A stretch of 8,630 nucleotides of DNA from UBA12078 sp964573565 (GTDB lineage Bacteria; Patescibacteriota; Dojkabacteria; SC72), in the NCBI GenBank assembly GCA_964573565.1, contig CAZNJV010000023.1, positions 1 to 8,630 of the forward strand. Direction: 5' to 3'. The stretch's first letter is position 1; the number at the start of each line of letters is the position of its first letter. Positions 1-5,642 of the stretch are shown in pieces. A program made the translations under genes and the position numbers. Under the pieces are notes generated by a model, which saw only the letters and a program-made list of their open reading frames with translations, was not told the DNA's origin and ran no database searches.

Positions 1-16
1 ATTATATCATACCCTT

Positions 17-1582
17 TTACTTTTTTACCACCTTTTTCTCAAAATTCTTTTTTCTGGCTTCGTCTTGTAAATCTCTCATGGATATTTTTGTTTTTTGTGC
101 CAATAGTTTAAGCTTTGTACCGGAAGATATGATTCTTTCATAGTTTATCCCTATTGCTATTAAAATGACACCCGCTACGATCTTAGACCATGTAGAATCG
201 AATAATCCTGTATCTGGTGCTTCTATGACACAATCCGCTGTAATTGCAGCGTTAGCGATTACATTATCTCCTTCTGCTGGATATGCGGTCACGGTATTTG
301 CATATTCACCAAATGTATCTTTGGGTACTGTAACTTTGTAAGTGTATGTTCTCTGTTCCTGTGGATCAAAGGTTGTATCTGTTGGTGTCCAAGTTATCGC
401 TCCGCTTGCATATGCTCCGCTATCCGATATATTGCTTATATATGTTGCCAATACTTTAGTATCCAATGTATCCACCACTTTGGTTATTGTGCCTTCTCCA
501 TCTCCGATATTCTTTAGTGTGATGGTGTATGTCAGTTCGGAGGTAGGATTTTCTGTATTTTCGTCTTTACATACCTCTACAGCATTCTTTGTTAATGTCC
601 AATCAGGATTGGTTTCTTCTGCCTGTACCGTGAATGTTGTGGTCAAGGCACATGCGGTACTTGTTGCACCTTTGGTATCTGCCCAACTTAGATCTAGGGT
701 GTATGATCCTGCCTCGAGGCACTCTGTACTACTACTTAGGGTTTCGGATATGGTTGTTGTTATGCCACTGGTATTTTTTGCGAATGTTGTTCTATCTGTA
801 TTATTGAGCTTCGTTTTTATTGAAGATTCTTTTATACCATCACTATCCGTTGCTGTAGCAGAATATGTTATTGTATCACAATGTTTATATACTCCTGTGG
901 GTTTGGTTACCCAAGCACCAGTGTCACAGGTGTTGGTATCACAACTAATTTTGTAGTAATACAAGTTGTCACATCCGGAGCATTTTGCAGAACATTCTGC
1001 AGTACTATTGCTTCCGCTACATGTCGGAGTACACGTTGGGGCAGAGTCTGTGCAACCATTACTACTACCACTTTTACATGTACAACTTCCAGCGCTTGTA
1101 CAATAGGCAACCTCAGGCCAATAGCACTTGTTTGTACATTGGGATCCTACATTACACTCTACACCTCCAACAGGTTCATCGTCCCCCGGCGCAGCATGAT
1201 TACAACTTGGACAAAGAGAAGAAGCTTCTCCTCCTCCAGACGGCACAGGTATACTTACTCCATCACCACATCTGACGGAGGAGGTTGAATTCTTACAATT
1301 AGGAGAGACACTTTTCGCACAATACATACTTCCCGAGGTTGTACACTGCCAACCATTTATATGTCCCCCACTTGGTATCGCCGAGCAAGAAGATGGTTTT
1401 GGATCACAACAATAGTGGCATGTTCCATTACCTTGGCTACCTGCTTCACTATCCTCTGGTGCAACTGTATCTTCTTGATTAACCCTCCATAATAGATAGC
1501 CACCAGCTCCTGCGAATAGAAGCATTAAGCTAACCAATATGATAATCTTTCCCTTTTTAGTGATATTTAATCTTACAGCCAT
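17..1582 (-). CDS. Cysteine-rich surface protein with DUF11-like domain, membrane-anchored at both ends
   Basis: The 521-residue product has a short basic N-terminus, a membrane segment at about 13-32, and a motif at 27-48 (containing YLLWRVNQEDTVAP) identical to one in the upstream neighbour. About 24 cysteines follow in residues 50-222, suggesting a disulfide-stabilised extracytoplasmic region. A middle domain starts near KPTGVY (227-232) and is also shared with the neighbour. Residues 325-455 resemble a DUF11 (beta-sandwich, surface-repeat) domain, with YTITLKNIGDGEG and YTYKVTVP strands. PDTGLFD (456-462) comes just before a second membrane segment (468-480) and a basic tail of about 40 residues. 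Predicted topology is N-in, large outside loop, C-in. The ATG shares one base with the TAA of the upstream gene, so translation is probably coupled. Seen: motifs and segments. Inferred: surface location; ligand or role unknown. It is the last gene seen in its operon. Confidence 0.85.
   Translation of the reverse strand: MAVRLNITKKGKIIILVSLMLLFAGAGGYLLWRVNQEDTVAPEDSEAGSQGNGTCHYCCDPKPSSCSAIPSGGHINGWQCTTSGSMYCAKSVSPNCKNSTSSVRCGDGVSIPVPSGGGEASSLCPSCNHAAPGDDEPVGGVECNVGSQCTNKCYWPEVAYCTSAGSCTCKSGSSNGCTDSAPTCTPTCSGSNSTAECSAKCSGCDNLYYYKISCDTNTCDTGAWVTKPTGVYKHCDTITYSATATDSDGIKESSIKTKLNNTDRTTFAKNTSGITTTISETLSSSTECLEAGSYTLDLSWADTKGATSTACALTTTFTVQAEETNPDWTLTKNAVEVCKDENTENPTSELTYTITLKNIGDGEGTITKVVDTLDTKVLATYISNISDSGAYASGAITWTPTDTTFDPQEQRTYTYKVTVPKDTFGEYANTVTAYPAEGDNVIANAAITADCVIEAPDTGLFDSTWSKIVAGVILIAIGINYERIISSGTKLKLLAQKTKISMRDLQDEARKKNFEKKVVKK
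197..217 (-). other. PDTGLFD C-terminal motif, copy 1
   Basis: It encodes residues 456-462 just outside the second membrane segment of the 521-residue protein. It resembles a sortase-type xPxTG signal (A before PDTG) but is followed by a much longer basic tail than usual. Confidence 0.55.
1439..1504 (-). repeat. Copy 1 of the invariant juxtamembrane motif
   Basis: This encodes residues 27-48 of the 521-residue surface protein, identical in protein to 2443-2508. The 66 nt differ from the other copy at 12 positions, each the third base of a codon. Confidence 0.9.
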
Positions 1583-2580
1583 TATTTAAACCTTCTCTCA
1601 AACCTATTTCTCCTCTTCTCCTCCTTCTCCTTACGCTTAATCTCCATCCCTGCCCTATTCTTCTCACCTAAGATATTGAGAGCATAGCTAAATTTAGGTA
1701 TTTGTGTAGTTACAACACCTAAGAATACAAACCCTATACCCAGGTACACTTTACCAAGAGTACCATCAAAAAGCCCAGTATCTGGGACATCTACTACAGC
1801 ATCTTCGGATACTACAAAATCTGTAGATTCTACACAAGATTCAGAAGCACCTGGAAGTATAGCACTTAAGGTATAGCTACCAACTTCTAACTGTGTAAGA
1901 CTACTAAAGAGAGATATTGAGAGAGTTTGGCTTGAGGTATCAGATGTCAAAGTATAGCAATTAGGAGAACTTGGACATGCTGGTAATGCTGTCCCATTTA
2001 ATTTTACTGAAACCCCTGCCTCTTCTGTGCTATTCGTACTAGCAACTGTAATGGCTGGTAAGGTTGAAGACTTTGTATATGTTCCCGTTGGTTTGTTTGT
2101 CCATGTCATGGCTTTACATGCACAATCTGCAGCACAGCTTTCTGAATCTTCTGATCCTGTACATTTATTATCTCCACATACAGAGCAATCTCCTGGGCAA
2201 GAGGTTAGAGATTCCGTACTACTACAAGTCCCGTCGCCACAGACGGCACAATCTGCAGGACAAGATGCCAGTGTCTCAGATCCATTGCAAGAGTCATCAC
2301 CGCAAGAGGTATTTGATTCTATGTGGTATTCGCAACACCCATTCTCATACCCTGCACAGCTCTCCGGACAGTTATTATTAGCATCACGCCCCCCTGCCTT
2401 ACAAGAAATTACGTTTCCACTACTATCCCTATCACAAACTACCCCAGCTTCGCTATCTTCAGGTGCGACAGTGTCTTCTTGATTAACTCTCCACAACAGA
2501 TATCCACCAGTACCACCAATAACAAAGAATAGGATTATTGCTACTATTACAGAAGTTTTCTTGGACAGTCTTATACTCAT
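1582..2580 (-). CDS. Cysteine-rich surface protein with three CGD repeats, paralogue of the next gene
   Basis: The 332-residue product is a shorter relative of the downstream protein. It has a basic N-terminus, a membrane segment at about 10-30, and the identical 22-residue juxtamembrane motif at 25-46. Cysteine-rich residues 49-155 hold 19 cysteines and end in three tandem 21-residue repeats (from C93, C114 and C135) of pattern CGDxxCxxxExxxSCxxDC. A domain starting around KPTGTY (163-168) matches the paralogue, including an LE[VA]GSYTL strand, but the DUF11-like domain is missing. PDTGLFD (266-272) precedes membrane segment 278-290 and a strongly basic tail rich in K, R and E. The ATG is 8 nt after the rseP stop, preceded by a weak AGAAAG ribosome-binding site. 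Membrane topology and surface exposure are inferred; function is unknown. CGD-type repeats are common in secreted proteins of archaea and uncultured bacteria and may bind a metal, but I cannot show that here. Confidence 0.85.
   Translation of the reverse strand: MSIRLSKKTSVIVAIILFFVIGGTGGYLLWRVNQEDTVAPEDSEAGVVCDRDSSGNVISCKAGGRDANNNCPESCAGYENGCCEYHIESNTSCGDDSCNGSETLASCPADCAVCGDGTCSSTESLTSCPGDCSVCGDNKCTGSEDSESCAADCACKAMTWTNKPTGTYTKSSTLPAITVASTNSTEEAGVSVKLNGTALPACPSSPNCYTLTSDTSSQTLSISLFSSLTQLEVGSYTLSAILPGASESCVESTDFVVSEDAVVDVPDTGLFDGTLGKVYLGIGFVFLGVVTTQIPKFSYALNILGEKNRAGMEIKRKEKEEKRRNRFERRFK
1765..1785 (-). other. PDTGLFD C-terminal motif, copy 2
   Basis: It encodes residues 266-272 of the 332-residue protein, preceded by V. 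Five of 21 bases differ from copy 1, all synonymous, which again points to selection on the peptide. Confidence 0.55.
2116..2304 (-). repeat. Three tandem 63-nt coding repeats (CGD cysteine repeats)
   Basis: Three 21-codon units follow the pattern CGDxxCxxxExxxSCxxDC, with four conserved cysteines, one glutamate and two aspartates per unit. The protein repeat is exact in spacing while the DNA has diverged, so this is an old internal duplication under selection. Confidence 0.85.
2443..2508 (-). repeat. Copy 2 of the invariant juxtamembrane motif
   Basis: This encodes residues 25-46 of the 332-residue surface protein. It starts at the outer end of the membrane anchor (GGYLLW) and ends in an acidic stretch (PEDSEAG). 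Confidence 0.9.
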
Positions 2581-2588
2581 AACTTTCT

Positions 2589-3737
2589 TTATTTAAACAT
2601 GTTCTTAAGATCTTGTATATTAAGAACATCTTTTATCATTATAAATATAACAAGAATCATTAAGAAAATAAAACTGCCATTAATAATAATAGTTTTGATC
2701 CTTTCATCGAGATCTTTTCTAATGATCGATTCTATTATCAATATCCCTACTCTTCCACCATCTAACGCTGGAATTGGTAAAAGGTTCATAATTGCCAATG
2801 AAAGAGAAAGGTCACCCATTACATTTAGGAATGTTAAGAACCCAAAGTTTTTAAAATAATCAATCAAGAAATATATCCCTACCGGTCCAGAAACCGAGTT
2901 AGAAAGCTCAGAATAGTCACCTGTGGTCTTTGCTTGGGTAAATAGATCCCCTAATTTTGTCCCAATTAATCTTAGCGTATTAATGGCATGAGAGAAGCCT
3001 GCCAATACCTTGCTGTTCTCATATGAGATTACAACATAGTAGTTGGTTGAGAGAGCAATGCCAATCTTGCCCTCTTCTGATACAGGTACTGTATATGTAT
3101 TACAACTCTCATTACACACCTCTATCTGGACATTCTCACCCTTATGTTCTCCCAATATCTTTGAGACATCGCTTGAATATTCTGGAACTTCACCTGCAAT
3201 ACTTTTTAATATCCCTGCTGTTGGAAGTCCTGCTATCTGGGCATTACCACCATCGACCAGTTCTGCATATTCCACATCTTTTGCTACAACCTTTTGGATA
3301 GTTGCACCTGTTGGTTTGAAGTTCTCAAATTGCCAATCTAGAGTCATCTGCCATCCAGAGGTAGCAAGAATGATGTAATATACGACTACTGCAAAAAGTA
3401 GATTCATTATCACTCCTGCGAGCATTACAGCAATCTGTACAATTTTGGGTTTGTTTTGTAAATTTCCTGGATCTTTCTTCTGAGCCTTTTTCTTCTCCTC
3501 TTTCTCTGGATCTCCATCTCCGGCAATCTTCACATATCCACCCAGAGGTAGCAATCTGATGCTATACAATGTCCCTTTGTACTTTTTCGATATCAGCTTA
3601 GGACCGAATCCTAACGCAAATTCGTCTACTGTTGCTTTGGCTAATTTTGCAGTTATGAAATGTCCTAATTCATGAACAAAGGTAAGAATACCAATAACAA
3701 GGACGAACAAGAGTATGTTTACTAGAATGGAAAGCAT
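2589..3737 (-). CDS. rseP: RseP-like site-2 zinc metalloprotease (M50), single PDZ
   Basis: This 382-residue intramembrane protease of the M50/RseP family would cut membrane segments of substrates after a first cut outside (regulated intramembrane proteolysis). The zinc site HELGH lies at 22-26 in the first membrane helix. The second part of the active site, NLLPIPALDGGR, is at 318-329, with D326 the expected third zinc ligand. Other membrane segments are near 100-124, around 295-320, and 350-370. One PDZ-like domain spans about 143-230 and contains a CNESC cysteine pair; E. coli RseP has two PDZ domains, so this is the shorter single-PDZ form. A lysine/glutamate-rich stretch (76-92) sits on the loop after the conserved LPLGGYVKI. 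The gene starts 16 nt after frr with no clear Shine-Dalgarno and ends 8 nt before a surface-protein gene. In many bacteria rseP also follows frr, usually with uppS and cdsA between; both are absent here. The family call is secure; substrates are unknown. Confidence 0.96.
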   Translation of the reverse strand: MLSILVNILLFVLVIGILTFVHELGHFITAKLAKATVDEFALGFGPKLISKKYKGTLYSIRLLPLGGYVKIAGDGDPEKEEKKKAQKKDPGNLQNKPKIVQIAVMLAGVIMNLLFAVVVYYIILATSGWQMTLDWQFENFKPTGATIQKVVAKDVEYAELVDGGNAQIAGLPTAGILKSIAGEVPEYSSDVSKILGEHKGENVQIEVCNESCNTYTVPVSEEGKIGIALSTNYYVVISYENSKVLAGFSHAINTLRLIGTKLGDLFTQAKTTGDYSELSNSVSGPVGIYFLIDYFKNFGFLTFLNVMGDLSLSLAIMNLLPIPALDGGRVGILIIESIIRKDLDERIKTIIINGSFIFLMILVIFIMIKDVLNIQDLKNMFK

Positions 3738-3753
3738 GTATGTATTTTCTAAA

Positions 3754-4299
3754 TTAGATAGTCAAAAGTTCTTTTTCTTTAGCCTCTCTTATCTCCTCTA
3801 TCTTCTGATTAGTTTCTTTTACAACCTTCTCAATCTCTTCTCTAGTTCTGTCTGCTTCATCTTCTGAGAGTCCACCTAATTGAAGATCATCTATCTCTTT
3901 CATATATTTCTGCCTTACCTGCCTGACAGCTATCCTTCCATCTTCAATCCTGTCTTTCATTACCTTTACATACTCTCTTCTTCTCTCTTCTGTTAGATCT
4001 GGGATTTTTACAATTACACGGTCCCCCTCTATCATTGGAGAAAGCCCTAAGTTGGCAATGTTAATACCTTTAGAGATATTTTCTAGTATGCTCTTGTCCC
4101 ATGGTTGTATGCAAAGCGTCTTTGCATCCATTGCTGAGATGGTTGCATAGTTCTTGATTGGTGCCTGTGTTTCGTATGCGTTTACTACTACCTCTTCCAC
4201 TAGTTCTGGTGTTGCTCTTCCCGTTCTAATTTGAGACAGATCTTCGTGTACATGGTCTATACACTTTTGAATATCTGACTTAAATACATCTATATCCAT
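3754..4299 (-). CDS. frr: Ribosome recycling factor
   Basis: RRF splits post-termination ribosomes together with EF-G. The 181-residue product shows the family hallmarks: the LSQIRTGRATPELVE helix-turn near the N-terminus, ISAMDAKTLCIQPWDKS in the hinge/domain II region, the GLSPMIEGDRVIVKIPDLTEERR segment, and a long C-terminal helix that completes the three-helix bundle. The reading frame is open for 14 more codons to an ATG at 4341. I chose the inner ATG (4299) because RRFs are about 185 residues and begin almost directly with this helix, and because AGGGG sits 10 nt upstream of it. The gene follows tsf on the same strand, but a transposase element on the opposite strand lies between them, so its transcription may depend on read-through from rpsB or on an unseen promoter. 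No pyrH is present next to it. Confidence 0.96.
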   Translation of the reverse strand: MDIDVFKSDIQKCIDHVHEDLSQIRTGRATPELVEEVVVNAYETQAPIKNYATISAMDAKTLCIQPWDKSILENISKGINIANLGLSPMIEGDRVIVKIPDLTEERRREYVKVMKDRIEDGRIAVRQVRQKYMKEIDDLQLGGLSEDEADRTREEIEKVVKETNQKIEEIREAKEKELLTI

Positions 4300-4309
4300 T
4301 TTGTTAATA

Positions 4310-4314
4310 CCCCT
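4310..4314 (-). promoter_or_regulatory. Shine-Dalgarno site of frr
   Basis: On the minus strand AGGGG lies 10 nt before the ATG at 4299. It decides the start of frr: the longer in-frame start at 4341 has no such site and would put this sequence inside the coding region. Confidence 0.65.
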
Positions 4315-4346
4315 AATATTATTTATGAAATTGTACAACATCCTAC

Positions 4347-4388
4347 CAGGCCTGGCTATAGCCTGGCCTGCGTTCAGAAGACGTTCAC
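4347..4388 (+). repeat. Left inverted end with REP-like palindrome
   Basis: These 42 nt match the reverse complement of the right end (4860-4901) at 37 of 42 positions without gaps; the outer 22 (4347-4368) match perfectly. The outer 24 nt fold on themselves: CAGGCC pairs with GGCCTG (6 bp), then a T-T mismatch, then the self-complementary GGCTATAGCC. The inner part (TCAGAAGACGTTCAC) is a non-palindromic tail conserved between both ends. Confidence 0.85.
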
Positions 4389-4410
4389 ATTCCTCTGCTA
4401 TTGTTTATTT

Positions 4411-4863
4411 ATGGGCAAACCCAAGAACTCAGAAATTTACAAACCGAATTCGTTTTATCACATCTATAACCGAGGGAATCGCAAGGCCAAAATCTTTTAT
4501 TTAGAAAAAGATTACGAGACATTTCGTCGTCTAATGTATCGTTATCTAAAAAAGTCGCGCATCTTGCTTATCGTTTATTGTTATATGCCCAATCATTACC
4601 ATTTTATTTTAAAATGCGGGAAGGATTGGGAGGAGATACCTCATTTCATGCACTCATTTATGACTGGCTATGCCTTGTATTTTAATCGACGGCATCAGAA
4701 AATCGGAAGGATTTTTCAAGGTCCCTTCCAAGTTAGAAGAATAATTGGGAAGCGTGATCTCAACAAGACAATCGAGTATATAATACATAACCCAGAGGGA
4801 AGCTCAGTGGGAACTGACCTAGTAGAAAGCAAGTACGAATGGCTATTTGTAAGAGATAGGTGA
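4411..4863 (+). CDS. REP-associated tyrosine transposase (RAYT, Y1/IS200-like)
   Basis: This 150-residue HUH single-strand DNA transposase has the family start pattern SFYHIYNRGNRK (14-25), the histidine pair HYH (62-64) within MPNHYHFIL, and GYALYFNRRHQKIGRIFQGPFQ-type residues at 86-107 typical of RAYTs. A likely catalytic tyrosine is Y123 in EYIIHNP (122-128), placed 61 residues after the HUH motif, close to the spacing in IS200/IS608 enzymes. Length fits intact RAYTs, and no frameshift or stop is seen, so it may be functional. It is the only plus-strand gene within the rpsB-to-surface-protein run and has no clear ribosome-binding site. Its TGA stop lies inside the right inverted repeat. 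RAYTs usually act on nearby REP palindromes, and matching palindromes flank it here. The choice of catalytic tyrosine is inferred from spacing; Y87 and Y90 are less likely alternatives. Confidence 0.93.
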   Translation: MGKPKNSEIYKPNSFYHIYNRGNRKAKIFYLEKDYETFRRLMYRYLKKSRILLIVYCYMPNHYHFILKCGKDWEEIPHFMHSFMTGYALYFNRRHQKIGRIFQGPFQVRRIIGKRDLNKTIEYIIHNPEGSSVGTDLVESKYEWLFVRDR

Positions 4864-4901
4864 ACGATTTCTGACCCCGGGCCAGGCTATAGCCAGGCCT
4901 G
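4860..4901 (-). repeat. Right inverted end with REP-like palindrome
   Basis: This is the inverted partner of 4347-4388, with 37 of 42 matches and the outer 22 nt (4880-4901) perfect. It contains the same GGCTATAGCC core (4885-4894) flanked by pairing GGCC arms. The inner tail overlaps the last two bases before and the stop codon of the transposase gene. The outer edge is 6 nt beyond the tsf stop, so it might also act as a transcription hairpin for tsf, though no T-run follows it. Confidence 0.85.
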
Positions 4902-4907
4902 TTTGGG

Positions 4908-5624
4908 TTACTTTGTCCCGAATTCCCAGAACAAGATTCTGGAGATTGTTAATGGTTCTCCCATCTTCTGAGTAGCCTCATCTAAGAGGTTTGCAATGGT
5001 TTTGGATTCATCCTTAAACCACTTCTGCTCCATGAGACATTTCTCTGAACAGTACTTCGCGAATTTACCTTCTACAATCTTCTCTATCATCTCGGCTGGT
5101 TTTCCTTCACTTTGAGCTTCCTTTGTGAAGATATCCCTCATCTTGTTCATCTCTTCTTCGCCCAAGCTCTCTTTAGAAATATACAATGGCTTCATAGCTG
5201 CTACTTGGAGTGCAATCTCATGGACCAATGCTCTGAAGTCATCATTCTTTGCAACGAAATCAGTCTTACATTTGACCTCTACCATTGCTGCAAGCTTGTG
5301 ATCTGTACCATGTAAATATGTTTCGATTACTCCCTCACCCTTTTCAATTTCATCATCTCCCATAGGTTCATTCCAACCTCTTTCGTTGATTAATGCGACT
5401 GCTTTCTCGAAATCCTGTCCTGCTTCCTCATATGCGAGTTTGCAAAGACCAATTTTTGCGCCTGTGAGATTTCTCAATCTGCTAATGACATCGCTTCGCT
5501 CATTGATGTAAGCAATAGCTTTTGCCATATCGTTATCTGACTTCTCCAAGGCTTCTTTGCAAAGTCCCATTCCTGCGGATGTCTTTGCTCTCAATGTTTT
5601 AATATCATCTACTGTTACTGCCAT
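4908..5624 (-). CDS. tsf: Elongation factor Ts with two UBA-like domains
   Basis: EF-Ts exchanges GDP for GTP on EF-Tu. The core signature is clear: VEVKCKTDFVAKNDDF (residues 115-130) contains the TDFVAKN motif that contacts EF-Tu, and the C-terminal part has the CLMEQKWFKD-type segment of the family. The N-terminus is unusual: residues 5-43 form the normal UBA-like domain, and 46-83 repeat it (LRAKTSAGMGLCKEAL against LRNLTGAKIGLCKLAY, offset 39 residues). The core that follows is short, more like the Thermus-type half-length core than the E. coli one, giving 238 residues in all. The start is 18 nt after the rpsB stop and shows no Shine-Dalgarno, so coupling to rpsB translation is likely. 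The family call is secure; the effect of the second UBA domain is unknown. Confidence 0.96.
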   Translation of the reverse strand: MAVTVDDIKTLRAKTSAGMGLCKEALEKSDNDMAKAIAYINERSDVISRLRNLTGAKIGLCKLAYEEAGQDFEKAVALINERGWNEPMGDDEIEKGEGVIETYLHGTDHKLAAMVEVKCKTDFVAKNDDFRALVHEIALQVAAMKPLYISKESLGEEEMNKMRDIFTKEAQSEGKPAEMIEKIVEGKFAKYCSEKCLMEQKWFKDESKTIANLLDEATQKMGEPLTISRILFWEFGTK

Positions 5625-5642
5625 CTTAGTGGGGTTCTAAAA

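Larger units (their letters stand above)
4347..4901. mobile_element. RAYT/IS200-like element with REP-type inverted ends
   Basis: A 555-bp unit is bounded by 42-nt inverted repeats and holds one HUH transposase gene on the plus strand, opposite to the flanking translation genes. It fills almost all of the space between tsf and frr: the right end is 6 nt after the tsf stop and the left end is 47 nt before the frr start. Each end has a GC-rich palindrome like the REP sequences handled by REP-associated tyrosine transposases. I see no target-site duplication, as expected for this enzyme class. Boundaries come from the repeats only; mobility is not shown. Confidence 0.8.

Noticed and set aside
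1..16. Operon terminator after the last surface gene
   Set aside because: Only 16 nt remain before the window edge and no hairpin or T-run can be judged; the operon may continue.
342..956. Long plus-strand ORF opposite the 521-residue surface gene
   Set aside because: The minus strand has clear domains (DUF11-like, membrane segments) and a paralogue; the plus-strand frame has no start signal or recognisable pattern and is an antisense shadow.
2027..2482. Plus-strand ORF opposite the CGD repeats, and the repeats as a possible CRISPR array
   Set aside because: The repetition follows codon-level protein repeats on the minus strand (63-nt period, diverged DNA, no unique spacers), so it is neither a plus-strand gene nor a CRISPR array.
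4300..4341. Extended 195-residue start for ribosome recycling factor
   Set aside because: The extra 14 residues are not typical of the family, and the AGGGG ribosome-binding site would lie inside the coding region; the ATG at 4299 fits better.
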